Source: Myxococcales bacterium
Lineage (GTDB): Bacteria; Myxococcota; Polyangia; HGW-17; SLPX01
Direction: 5' to 3'
Length of the DNA: 18,307 nucleotides
Assembly: GCA_007131745.1 (NCBI GenBank)
Contig: SLPX01000405.1
Span: forward strand, 1 to 18,307
Notes under the pieces: generated by a model
What the model was told of the DNA's origin: nothing
The model's input: only the letters and a program-made list of their open reading frames with translations
The model's database searches: none
Shown: positions 1 through 8,328 of the stretch, one piece after another
Layout: each line of letters opens with the position of its first letter
Position numbering within the stretch: position 1 is the first letter of the stretch
Made by a program: the position numbers and the translations under genes

Positions 1-47
1 GAATGCAATCCATCGATGTCCTGAACAAGATTCGAGAGATTAGAGTT

Positions 48-69
48 TTGAGCCCGCGTGAAGGCTCAA
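48..69. other. perfect 7-bp stem-loop upstream of RCC1 lipoprotein
   Basis: TTGAGCC at 48-54 pairs perfectly with GGCTCAA at 63-69 around an 8-nt loop. No T-tract follows on either strand, so it is not a typical intrinsic terminator. It lies about 70 bp before the start at 137 and could be a leader hairpin or an mRNA end structure of an upstream gene. The 136 bp before the first gene hold nothing else clear. Confidence 0.3.
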
Positions 70-136
70 CGAACCATGGACGCCGGGCCCAGTCGGTATC
101 CATGACCGCATCGCATAGCTTGGCCGGAGAACGCCC

Positions 137-2596
137 ATGAAATGGAAATATTTAACTAACACGACGATCTGTAGCCGCGCTGCATATAGTCTGTCTTTTT
201 CAGCCGCGATCATCATTTTTCTCGCTGGTTGTCCGTATTTCGAAAAACCGGTGGTACTGCAATCTGACGCAGCAACCCCGAACGGACTACCGGATGCTTT
301 TGTTCCCTCGGACGGTGAAATAGATGGAGGAGCTACATGTCAACAGGATTCCGATTGTGACGACGGAAACGCGTGCACGGATAATTATTGCACAGAGGAA
401 AACTTTTGCGAAAGCCGGCAAATCGTCTGGCAACAGGTGTCCTCGGGTGGGCGACACACGTGCGGCCTGACCGAGATGGGCAGGGTCAAGTGCTGGGGTG
501 ACAACAAGCATGGACAACTCGGCAACGACTCCAGGTTCGCCCATTTCAAGCCGGTTGATGTTTCGGCCTTGAATTCCGAAACTACCATGATTTCGGTCGG
601 CCTGGAACATAGCTGCGCTTTGACCGGCAGCGGTGAAGTGAAGTGCTGGGGAGACAATACCAAGGGACAACTCGGAAACGGAACGTTTGTAGACAGCAAA
701 GTACCCGTCACGGTCGCCGGATTGGAGGAAGACGTTTCCTGGATCTCGGCAGGCTTTTTTCACACGTGCGCGGTCACCGGTTCGGGCGACGGATATTGCT
801 GGGGGGACAACCGCTTCGGACAACTTGGAGACGGCACGATGAACGACAGTTCGTTCCCTGTAAAAACATCCGGAATAGCGGAGGAACTGAAATCAATCTC
901 TGCCGGCTACAATCACACATGTGCACTGACCCTGTCGGGAGGAATCAAATGTTGGGGGCTCAATTTGTCCGGGGAGCTGGGCACCGGCAACCAGCAGCCG
1001 AGCTTTGTGCCTATAGACGTCGAAGGGCTTTCATCGGAAGCAACACTAGTTACCACCGGACTCAGCCATACCTGCGCATTGACGACCGGCGGCGGTGTCA
1101 AATGTTGGGGCTCGAACGCCCGGGGAGAACTTGGTGACGGAGAAGGCGGCGCGGACCAATTCAGTCCTGTGCCGAAAGACGTGGTAGGTTTGACTTCCGA
1201 AGTTGAAATGGTCAGCGCGGGATACCACTACACCTGCGCCCTTACTTCGGGCGGGGGTGTAGTGTGTTGGGGGTCCAACACGGTCGGCCAGCTTGGCGAC
1301 GGAACTGTGAATAATTGGAGATCCATCCCGGAAGATGTACCCGGCCTCGAGGTCGGAGTCATGAATGTCTCAGCCGGAACAGGAGGGCCGGGTGAAGAAA
1401 GAAACATTCACACATGCGCGGTTACGGCAGCGGGAGCGATATTCTGTTGGGGAGAAAATATTCACGGACAGGCCGGTGATGGAACCGCCGGCTTCAGCCC
1501 GGCGCCGACCCCGGTTTCCGGCCAGAGCAATGAGACGATTTCCATGGTTTCCGGAAAAAAACACAACTGTCTCCTGACCGAAACCGGAGTCGTTAAATGC
1601 TGGGGGCAAAACAGTAGCGGCCAACTCGGAAACGGCTCTTACGAAAGCACCTCCATGCCCACCGGTGTAACCGGATTAAACGGGCCCACAAGTATAATTG
1701 CAACGGGCAATGATTTCAGTTGTGCGGTCGCAGCGGCCGGGGGAGTCAAGTGCTGGGGATCGAATGAATACGGTCAACTCGGAGATTCCACTACGACTTC
1801 CAGCAATGTCGCTGTGTCAACATCAGGGTTGGAATCCAGCGTCATATCCATTTCAGCAGGAATGGGCGACGGCGGTGATCCAGGGGGGGCCCATGCTTGC
1901 GCAGTGGATGACAATAACTCCCTGTGGTGCTGGGGACTTAACAATTTCGGTCAACTCGGAGACTCCACAACCGAGAATCGTGATGAACCGACCGAGGTGT
2001 TGGGACTTTCCGAAAGCACTGCAAAGGTGTTTGCCGGCTACCAACACACATGTTTGCTTACTGTCACGGGAAACGTGAAATGTTTTGGAAGCAATAGGTT
2101 CGCTCAAATAGGGGATGGAACCACGCAGGATCGCCATAATCCCGTCAGCGTGCAAGGTTTGCCCGGCGGTGTAACGGATTTGGCGCTCGGGCCGCGCCAC
2201 ACATGCGCTGTCACCACGGGAGGCAAGGTTTACTGTTGGGGGCAATCCGTCTTTCTCACGCCCACAGAAGTAGAGGGAGCACCCGGTAATATTTCCGAGC
2301 TCGCGGCCGGCAAAAACCACACTTGCTCCCTCACTGGTGGTGGATCAGTGTTTTGCTGGGGAGAAAATGAATGGGGCCAGGCCGGCTCGAACAGGTCGGT
2401 ATTCATTGGGGCGCCCGCCCAAGTGGATGGATTGACCCACCAGATGACCGGCATATCCGCTGGTTTTCAACACAGTTGCGCGGTTTCATGGTCGAAAACG
2501 GCATGGTGCTGGGGTTCAAACCTGGAAGGACAACTAGGAATTCCCATCAACTCAAGCAAGCCTTCGCCGATAAAAGAGCATTGCAGCGCGGAATAA
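137..2596 (+). CDS. RCC1-repeat surface lipoprotein (14 blades)
   Basis: Probable outer-membrane-anchored lipoprotein of 819 residues; its ligand is unknown. The N-terminus has a hydrophobic stretch ending in the lipobox L-A-G-C, so C32 would be lipidated. A short acidic linker leads to a cysteine-rich segment (C68, C74, C80, C85, C91, with core DCDDGNACT) of a kind common in myxobacterial surface proteins. From about residue 98 to the end there are 14 RCC1 repeats of about 51 residues, each with an H-T-C-A-type strand, nine residues, then C-W-G-x-N-x-x-G-Q-L-G. Fourteen blades fit two seven-bladed propellers. Each blade carries one C-x9-C pair, which suggests a disulfide per blade after export. 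Blade 12 (about residues 715-730) lacks the GQLG turn. The start is supported by GGAG at 126-129, 7 nt before ATG. The family assignment is secure; the function (adhesion or protein binding) is inference. The gene ends 9 bp from a convergent gene. Confidence 0.93.
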   Translation: MKWKYLTNTTICSRAAYSLSFSAAIIIFLAGCPYFEKPVVLQSDAATPNGLPDAFVPSDGEIDGGATCQQDSDCDDGNACTDNYCTEENFCESRQIVWQQVSSGGRHTCGLTEMGRVKCWGDNKHGQLGNDSRFAHFKPVDVSALNSETTMISVGLEHSCALTGSGEVKCWGDNTKGQLGNGTFVDSKVPVTVAGLEEDVSWISAGFFHTCAVTGSGDGYCWGDNRFGQLGDGTMNDSSFPVKTSGIAEELKSISAGYNHTCALTLSGGIKCWGLNLSGELGTGNQQPSFVPIDVEGLSSEATLVTTGLSHTCALTTGGGVKCWGSNARGELGDGEGGADQFSPVPKDVVGLTSEVEMVSAGYHYTCALTSGGGVVCWGSNTVGQLGDGTVNNWRSIPEDVPGLEVGVMNVSAGTGGPGEERNIHTCAVTAAGAIFCWGENIHGQAGDGTAGFSPAPTPVSGQSNETISMVSGKKHNCLLTETGVVKCWGQNSSGQLGNGSYESTSMPTGVTGLNGPTSIIATGNDFSCAVAAAGGVKCWGSNEYGQLGDSTTTSSNVAVSTSGLESSVISISAGMGDGGDPGGAHACAVDDNNSLWCWGLNNFGQLGDSTTENRDEPTEVLGLSESTAKVFAGYQHTCLLTVTGNVKCFGSNRFAQIGDGTTQDRHNPVSVQGLPGGVTDLALGPRHTCAVTTGGKVYCWGQSVFLTPTEVEGAPGNISELAAGKNHTCSLTGGGSVFCWGENEWGQAGSNRSVFIGAPAQVDGLTHQMTGISAGFQHSCAVSWSKTAWCWGSNLEGQLGIPINSSKPSPIKEHCSAE

Positions 2597-2605
2597 TCAT
2601 GCGGC

Positions 2606-5600
2606 TCAGCTCAATGGGATGCCGAAGAAGAAATAATACTTGTGTCCCCCGCCTTCGTTAAGTCCGTAGGCATAACCCAAGCGCATAGTGAGTCCTTCAT
2701 AATAGCCCAGGTAGAGATCCATAAGCAATTCACCGCCCACGCCCCAACGCGTGTTTTTTAACGTATTCGTCCTGAGGCCGCCGTAAAACGCGTGCCCGCC
2801 GTCGACGAACACGGTCCCCCACATCCGCCTGAAAAACAGGGGGAATGTCCACGGAGCCCAATTCAGCCAACAAATGGGAAAGCGGTATTCCATGTTTACA
2901 AGATAATAATGATCCCCCACGACAGCGCTGGGAGCATACCCTCTCAGCGACGCTCCCACCACCCTTGTCTGATCGATGAGCGCGCTGATCAAATCCTGTT
3001 GGCCGAAACCTCCCAGGCCGAACAACGATCGATACCTGGGATGACCCCAGCCTATACCTCCGGCATAACGAAGCGCGACCGCGTGATGGTTCAACCATGG
3101 CATTGAGAAGTATTCGGTCCAGCGCCAAGTAAAAGAAGCCGCCTCGTAGTCGGAACCAAGCTGGGGGCTGTACATGGTGACGGAAAGCCCCATGCTTCTA
3201 CCTTGTTCGGGGCTTACCGAATAAGTCCATGCACGGGTCTTGCTGTAGGAAAGCCCCAAAGTGATCCCTCCCAGCTTTCCGAAAACCGGCGCTGCCGGCA
3301 GCGGTTGTGCGGGATCGACTTCAGGAGAAAGGCATGTCCTGCAATTCCATTTCGAGAACCTGTAGCGCAGACCAAGACTTCCATAACCCCACCTGAAAGA
3401 ACGTAAAACGGGAAAATCAGCTCCCGTGTTCAAGGAGAAATCATACGCGCGAAACCGCCGTGTTTCATCACCCACGGTCCAGTCTTCTCTCCACCTGTCG
3501 GTATAGGAAACCCCCAAGTGCAAACTCGGCCACAGCCGGGTATAACCGTATCCGGCTCCCAGGCTGAAAAGCTCGGAACCAACGCCGTATCCCGCGGTCA
3601 ATGTCCAGGAATGGTAGCCCACCACGTCCCTGCCGTCCAGAAGAAGACTCAGTTTGTCTCCTTCAGCAGAAAACCACCATGTTTCCGGCCCGAGCGTCCA
3701 AAGCGGATTATATCTCCGATCCGATATGATAACTTCGTCGGGATCATCACTTCCATACTCACTTGGTGTTTCAGATCGAGAAGAATTGTCTTCTTCCGTG
3801 CCGACGGATTGACCCCGCGAACCTGGATCATCCTGATCGTTTCTTCTTCGCCTCGCGGGCGCTGCCGGCCTCCGAGCATCGGGACGCGCCGGAAAATCAG
3901 GAACAGCCTGCAAAAAATCTCCTGGATCCAACTCCATTGAATACAAATCATAACCGCGTGCGTGGAATCCCATGTAAACCATGGTGCGACCATCAGGAGA
4001 AAGTGCCGGCTTAAAGGCTCCCGTTACTACGTTGGTCACTTGATAGATCCGGCCCGTCGCAATTTCATAGCCATAAATGTTGTATATTCCGGTTCGATCC
4101 GAAGAGAAATATATCCACCCGCCGTCCGGAGAATACCTGGGATTCGTATCCAGGAAGCGGTCATCGGTGAGTTTTTCCACCTTCTTATTTTTCACGTCGT
4201 AAACAAAAAGATTCCGGTATCCGCCCCGCTCCCAACCGGAAAAAACGATGGAGTGGCCGTCCGGACTCCAGGAAGGAGTGTAGACCTGCTCGTATTCTTC
4301 CGGGCACCACAGAATATTCACATCCTCCCGCCCCTTCGGAACCACATCGGCTTCACGGGAGAACTGAAAAGATGCCAGGCAGGTCCGACCCAATTCGTTG
4401 ACCGTAAACACCGCCGTCTGCCCATCCGGAGAAATGTGGGGCTCCTTGGCCCTCAAACCCCTCGTCATCCTGGTGATTCTTCTTGTCGCTAGATCCCACC
4501 TGAAGAGATCCGAGTACGTATAAACGCTCCTGTAGACCTCCATCTGTGAGAAAAGAAGATACCTGCCATCAGGACTGAATGCAGACGCTCCGCCCGACTC
4601 CACCCTCGTAATCACGGTCTTTTCGCCTCCTCCCGGTGGAATGAGTTTCAATGAGCGTTCACTTCTTCCGTCGCTTTCCATGAACGCCACTCTGTGCCCT
4701 TTCGGATGAAACACCGGATATCCCGCTGTTTCACCCGTCCGTGTAATCGCTCTTCCCTCACGAACACCCCGCCGTTCCACTAGTTTCACCTCCGAGCGGA
4801 ACCTTCGCATAAGTCGCTCCCGCCACTCTTCATAGAGCCTGATGAAACCTTTGCCGTCAAAATTGCGCATGGCAATCTTGTTCAAACCGAATGGAATCCA
4901 TTGACTGCCGTAATCATGACTCATCTTTTTGAGCGCATCCCATCCGAAACGTTTGTAAAGATAGTGAAGAAAAAAAGCCCCGTATAGGTACTGCGCTGTG
5001 CCGTGCGGGTAACGAACCATCACCGAACTCAACTCTGCAAGAGAAGGCTCCTTGCTCTCCAGCACAGCGCTCCTGAGTATCATGTTGTAAAGGGAATTAC
5101 GGATCCGCCCGCCCGTGGTTCTTATCGTTTCGTTCAATACTGCATACCCTTCGATCACCCAACGGGGTTGAACATGATTCGGCGCGTACAAAATGCCCCT
5201 ACCCAGGCCGAAAACAGCATTGATGACCTTGGCGAGCCCACCCCTCGTCTCAAGATGCAGTATATGGGTGTACTCGTGTACAAAGAGCAGAAACAGCCAG
5301 TCGTCGTAATCATTCAATGTAGACATGTCGTCCGGAGCGGTCACAAACAACCAAACGGTGGACCTGGGAACTACCTGTGCCATGCCGTTGGCTGCATCCG
5401 TGTCATCGGTAAGCACCACGTGTGTCCGCCGCCTGGGTGTCCAGCGCATTATCGGAACCAGCATTCTGTGTACATCCTCCGCCAACACCGCAACCCTTCT
5501 GGCCACTGTCCGCTCTTCCTCGTAGTAATGGATGTAAAAGTTCTTGGTAGTTATTGTATACCACTTGAGCCTGGGATCCCCGGCCGACGCGCTTCGTGGA

Positions 5601-5740
5601 AATGCCGCTCCCAGGAGGAAAGAAAACGAGACCAAACAAAAAACAATCCACAAGCGGATCCGCGCTTCCGTCCCCCGAAAACGCGAAGGGGATTCAGATT
5701 CAACTGTGTTTTGCGAACCTGCTGAAAAGAAACTCATCAT
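2606..5740 (-). CDS. peptidase-MA / TolB-like propeller / outer-membrane barrel protein
   Basis: Three-part envelope protein of about 1044 residues. A signal peptide ends near A-S-A-G. A gluzincin-type peptidase-MA-like domain follows, with HEYTH (H155, E156, H159) and a downstream W-V-I-E-G-Y-A glutamate (about E197), so the zinc site looks complete. About residues 335-615 hold five or six PD40/TolB-type WD repeats (S-P-D-G-x-x-hydrophobic-F). A Pro/Arg-rich then acidic linker follows, and the last ~340 residues alternate aromatic and glycine like a BamA-type surface-antigen beta-barrel. The peptidase and propeller would face the periplasm; the substrate is unknown. The frame stays open to a GTG at 5779. 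I prefer ATG 5740 (or 5737) because AAGAG lies just upstream, but the start is uncertain. It is last of three co-directional exported-protein genes and overlaps no real gene. Confidence 0.88.
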   Translation of the reverse strand: MMSFFSAGSQNTVESESPSRFRGTEARIRLWIVFCLVSFSFLLGAAFPRSASAGDPRLKWYTITTKNFYIHYYEEERTVARRVAVLAEDVHRMLVPIMRWTPRRRTHVVLTDDTDAANGMAQVVPRSTVWLFVTAPDDMSTLNDYDDWLFLLFVHEYTHILHLETRGGLAKVINAVFGLGRGILYAPNHVQPRWVIEGYAVLNETIRTTGGRIRNSLYNMILRSAVLESKEPSLAELSSVMVRYPHGTAQYLYGAFFLHYLYKRFGWDALKKMSHDYGSQWIPFGLNKIAMRNFDGKGFIRLYEEWRERLMRRFRSEVKLVERRGVREGRAITRTGETAGYPVFHPKGHRVAFMESDGRSERSLKLIPPGGGEKTVITRVESGGASAFSPDGRYLLFSQMEVYRSVYTYSDLFRWDLATRRITRMTRGLRAKEPHISPDGQTAVFTVNELGRTCLASFQFSREADVVPKGREDVNILWCPEEYEQVYTPSWSPDGHSIVFSGWERGGYRNLFVYDVKNKKVEKLTDDRFLDTNPRYSPDGGWIYFSSDRTGIYNIYGYEIATGRIYQVTNVVTGAFKPALSPDGRTMVYMGFHARGYDLYSMELDPGDFLQAVPDFPARPDARRPAAPARRRRNDQDDPGSRGQSVGTEEDNSSRSETPSEYGSDDPDEVIISDRRYNPLWTLGPETWWFSAEGDKLSLLLDGRDVVGYHSWTLTAGYGVGSELFSLGAGYGYTRLWPSLHLGVSYTDRWREDWTVGDETRRFRAYDFSLNTGADFPVLRSFRWGYGSLGLRYRFSKWNCRTCLSPEVDPAQPLPAAPVFGKLGGITLGLSYSKTRAWTYSVSPEQGRSMGLSVTMYSPQLGSDYEAASFTWRWTEYFSMPWLNHHAVALRYAGGIGWGHPRYRSLFGLGGFGQQDLISALIDQTRVVGASLRGYAPSAVVGDHYYLVNMEYRFPICWLNWAPWTFPLFFRRMWGTVFVDGGHAFYGGLRTNTLKNTRWGVGGELLMDLYLGYYEGLTMRLGYAYGLNEGGGHKYYFFFGIPLS

Positions 5741-5849
5741 CACGCTCTTGCTTCCACACATCCAAAACTGCATGGACACAATACATGATGATATCTTACC
5801 GGCAAAGCGGGTTCAGTCCACCGGCAAAAAAACCTCCGGAAAGAAACAG

Positions 5850-6620
5850 CTACCAGACCACAGCCGCGGTCAAAGCGCCGTAAATCGTCATTGCAAAGAT
5901 CATGTCCTTGTCACCGTCATCGTTTCTCCATGAGGCATCCATGTCGGTGCCGATCTCAACGCCGAGAGCAAAACTCGGGTGAAGGAAATAGCGTGCTCCC
6001 AAACCCAGGTTGATAGAAAAACCGAAGTCCCTGTACTTATCCGTGTCGTTACGCCACTTTTCATTTCGAACACCAAAGAGGAAACCGAGCCCACCTTGCC
6101 CATACAGTGATATCGGCCCCTTGTTTGCAAATTCAAACTGAAACACAGGACCCAAAACCCCACCGAACGTTGTAATGGTAGCGTCAGGTCCGTCATTTCT
6201 GTCCTTCCAGTGATGAAGCATAAGATTCATTCCCATCGCCACAACCATCTTGTCCATTTTGTAGCCCACGAGTATTCCCGGCAACCGAAATGTCCCGAAC
6301 CCCGCCAATGCGCCGAAAAGGGTGTAACCGGGACCGATCCCGATCTTTGTTTCCAGCCAAAGACCCGTTGATTTGATTCCGGAAGAGGACTCGTCTTCTA
6401 TTGGAGATCGTGGACTATTCGGATGGGGATCCGCGGGAGGCGGCGTCTCGGGCGGAGGAGAAGTATCCGGAACCTCATGACCGGATTCTACCGGACTTTC
6501 TCCATAATCCCCCGGATCCGCGGGGTGTTCTCCGTACTCTCCTTGGGCGCGAGCCACGCCGGGATAAAGCCCGCTCAAGAACAAACAAAAAACCGCAGTC
6601 AATGCACATAAAGGTTTCAT
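5850..6620 (-). CDS. small outer-membrane beta-barrel protein, Pro-rich N-terminus
   Basis: About 256 residues. The start at 6620 is chosen because AAGGAG at 6627-6632 lies 6 nt upstream; an in-frame ATG at 6626 directly abuts the Shine-Dalgarno sequence and is unlikely. A clear signal peptide (M-K-P-L-C-A-L then a hydrophobic core, cut near A-R-A-Q) is followed by about 55 residues rich in Pro, Glu, Gly, Ser and Asp. The remainder alternates short hydrophobic strands with Gly/Asn/Asp turns (for example L-G-A-R-Y-F-L-H-P-S-F-A-L-G-V-E-I-G), which is typical of small OmpW/OmpA-like barrels. No specific family is recognised. The gene sits about 60 bp after the beta-flower-like gene and 109 bp before the peptidase-barrel gene on the same strand, so co-transcription is plausible. 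Confidence 0.8.
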   Translation of the reverse strand: MKPLCALTAVFCLFLSGLYPGVARAQGEYGEHPADPGDYGESPVESGHEVPDTSPPPETPPPADPHPNSPRSPIEDESSSGIKSTGLWLETKIGIGPGYTLFGALAGFGTFRLPGILVGYKMDKMVVAMGMNLMLHHWKDRNDGPDATITTFGGVLGPVFQFEFANKGPISLYGQGGLGFLFGVRNEKWRNDTDKYRDFGFSINLGLGARYFLHPSFALGVEIGTDMDASWRNDDGDKDMIFAMTIYGALTAAVVW

Positions 6621-6680
6621 CTTCATCTCCTTGTGTAGTTTCATTTATGTCCCCCGAAAAAAAACTGCTATTCAATTGTT

Positions 6681-7109
6681 TCAATCAAAAAAACCGCCGA
6701 AAAATACTATCACCGCGGCTACCAGTCGTTTGCTCCCGAAACTCCCGCAGCAGTTGGACGCGCTCCCCCATGAACTCCCTCCTTTGCGAATGGTTCCTCC
6801 TGACTCTATCCTCCCCACCGAACTTCCACCCTTTCGCACGGTACCGTTGTTTTCCACTCTGCCGATGGAACTCCCCCTCCTGCGGATAGTGCCGTTGCTT
6901 TCCACCCTGCCGATGGAACTCCCTCTTTCCCTCACAGTTCCATCTCTCTCAAACTTTCCGACCGAGCTTCCCCGGATCCGGATCGTGCCGTCAGACTCGA
7001 CCACGGCCCAACTGGAACCTCCCCTTCGGATTTCTACCCTGGCATGGGCCGCTGCAAAAGGCGCCAACAAAACAGCGGCTGAAACCAGCATGACAAGTGT
7101 TCTTTTCAT
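6681..7109 (-). CDS. secreted beta-flower-like protein with five 16-residue repeats
   Basis: A 142-residue secreted protein. A signal peptide (M-K-R-T-L-V-M-L... A-H-A-R) is followed by five consecutive 16-residue repeats with consensus (R/G)-G-S-S-(I/V)-G-(R/K)-x-E-(S/N)-(D/N/G)-G-T-(V/I)-R-x, then a partial G-G-S-S-W-G and a short tail ending in a hydrophobic V-A-A-V-I-V-F-F-G-G-F-F-D. The repeat type and tail resemble what is annotated as 5-fold beta-flower proteins; this is from memory and was not searched. Function is unknown. Start 7109 is supported by GGGAG 7 nt upstream and by the signal peptide; the open frame extends to 7175 but without one. A sigma70-like promoter lies at 7175-7203. 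The opposite strand here is also open for about 200 codons, but only because of the repeats. Confidence 0.82.
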   Translation of the reverse strand: MKRTLVMLVSAAVLLAPFAAAHARVEIRRGGSSWAVVESDGTIRIRGSSVGKFERDGTVRERGSSIGRVESNGTIRRRGSSIGRVENNGTVRKGGSSVGRIESGGTIRKGGSSWGSASNCCGSFGSKRLVAAVIVFFGGFFD

Positions 7110-7174
7110 GACGAATCTCCCTTCGTTAATACACTCACAGTTCCAACAAAAAACATATATATTTACTCGTAACA

Positions 7175-7203
7175 ATTATGTTTCTTCCCCGTTGATATCA
7201 CAA
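7175..7203 (-). promoter_or_regulatory. predicted sigma70-type promoter for the beta-flower-like gene
   Basis: On the minus strand, TTGTGA (7198-7203) and CATAAT (7175-7180) are separated by 17 nt. The -10 matches 5 of 6 and the -35 matches 4 of 6 consensus bases. Transcription would begin near 7168, leaving a leader of about 60 nt before the start at 7109. It could drive the three-gene exported set down to 2606. Confidence 0.45.
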
Positions 7204-7343
7204 AAAAGACTCACCGAACAATGATCCGCGTTGATCGCGCTCCCACGGAATTGAATTTCTTGAGAAGAAAATCTCTTGCGTCACGGCCGCTGCAAGGATA
7301 CATGGATACCCACCAAGAAAACCAACGCCGACCAGGAGAAAAC

Positions 7344-8240
7344 ATGCCGCAAAAACCGATGAAAGATCCGGATGACTTGAAGAAAAAGCTTGAAGCGCTT
7401 TCCGTTGCGGTTCCGGCAATTTCTTTTCTTTTTTCAACGCTTATCGGCTTCAACATGGGGCAGCTGGCAACTCTTGGAATAAAACCCTTTTCACGTAAAG
7501 GGTTCAGAAAACTCAACCGCTGGGGCGCGGATACATGGTGGGGATGGTGCGCTTCAATGGCGAAGGCAATCCACGGAAGCCGCATTCATGTTACTGGTGA
7601 CGACCTTCCCATGCGGGAAAACGTGGTCTGCTTTTCGAATCACCAGCAAATGGCCGACATCCCTTTCCTGATGATGCTGGCCAGGTCCAAGGACCGGTTG
7701 GGCGACATGAAGTGGATCGTCAAAAAGGGTTTAAAACATGTACCTGGAGTAGGCTGGGGAATGAGTTTCCTGGATTGCGTTTACGTGGACAGGAATTGGA
7801 CTTCAGACGAAGAACACATCATGAAAACATTTGCCGTACTGAGAGAAGAAAAAGTCCCGGTATGGCTGATGATCTTTCCGGAAGGAACCCGGATCAAGCC
7901 CCAAAAGATCAAGGCATCGCAAGAATATGCGCTAAAACGAGGTCTTTTCAAGCCCCGGCACGTGCTGCTACCGAGAACAAAAGGTTTTGCAGCCGCGGTG
8001 CAAGGTCTTCGGGGACACATCACCGCGGTGTATGACGTGACAATAGGATACCCGGACGGAGTTCCCACTTTGTGGCAGTACATCCAGGGGTTCTCCACTG
8101 AGGCGCATCTGCACGTGAGAAGATTTCCTATTGACTCGATTCCGAGTTCAACGGAGGATCTTTCCGCCTGGCTGATTCAGCGCTACAAGGAAAAAGATGA
8201 ACTTCTGGACGGGTTCTACAAAGAGGGATCGTTCGCCTGA
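7344..8240 (+). CDS. PlsC-family lysophospholipid acyltransferase
   Basis: A 298-residue acyltransferase expected to transfer an acyl group to a lysophospholipid or related glycerol lipid at the inner membrane. The catalytic N-H-Q-Q-M-A-D (H100, D105) fits the HX4D motif, F-P-E-G-T-R is at 178-183, and L-P-R-T-K-G-F at 209-215 matches the LCLAT1/AGPAT-like branch rather than the short PlsC of the core pathway. One hydrophobic segment at about residues 18-45 may anchor it. The frame opens at 7221, but ATG 7344 has AGGAG (7334-7338) 5 nt upstream and is chosen. It is first in a co-directional unit with the EGF lipoprotein, glycosyltransferase-methyltransferase and kinase. The acceptor lipid is not evident. 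Confidence 0.9.
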   Translation: MPQKPMKDPDDLKKKLEALSVAVPAISFLFSTLIGFNMGQLATLGIKPFSRKGFRKLNRWGADTWWGWCASMAKAIHGSRIHVTGDDLPMRENVVCFSNHQQMADIPFLMMLARSKDRLGDMKWIVKKGLKHVPGVGWGMSFLDCVYVDRNWTSDEEHIMKTFAVLREEKVPVWLMIFPEGTRIKPQKIKASQEYALKRGLFKPRHVLLPRTKGFAAAVQGLRGHITAVYDVTIGYPDGVPTLWQYIQGFSTEAHLHVRRFPIDSIPSSTEDLSAWLIQRYKEKDELLDGFYKEGSFA

Positions 8241-8328
8241 CATACATCCTTCCGAATCCGGGATCAGGTTTTCTCGCTGTAAAAGGGTGTACAAACCGGT
8301 TTGGCAAAAAGCAAACGGAGGTGACTCG

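Noticed and set aside
5003..5725. Plus-strand open frame of 240 codons
   Set aside because: Antisense to the HEYTH peptidase domain of the gene at 2606-5740; Cys- and Pro-rich composition without any domain.
6681..6720. Terminator-like CCGC/GCGG pairing followed by a T-run at the end of the beta-flower-like gene
   Set aside because: The loop is long (about 17 nt), most of the stem lies inside the coding sequence, and the pairing is only four to five bases.
6631..7224. Plus-strand open frame of about 197 codons opposite the beta-flower-like gene
   Set aside because: It is open only because the 16-codon repeats on the other strand are open in antisense; it has no signal peptide or domain, and the minus-strand gene has both a Shine-Dalgarno sequence and a signal peptide.
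7256..7270. Short palindrome TTTCTT-GAG-AAGAAA before the acyltransferase gene
   Set aside because: Six-base AT-rich arms with no promoter elements beside it; can occur by chance. Kept only as a possible operator to recheck.
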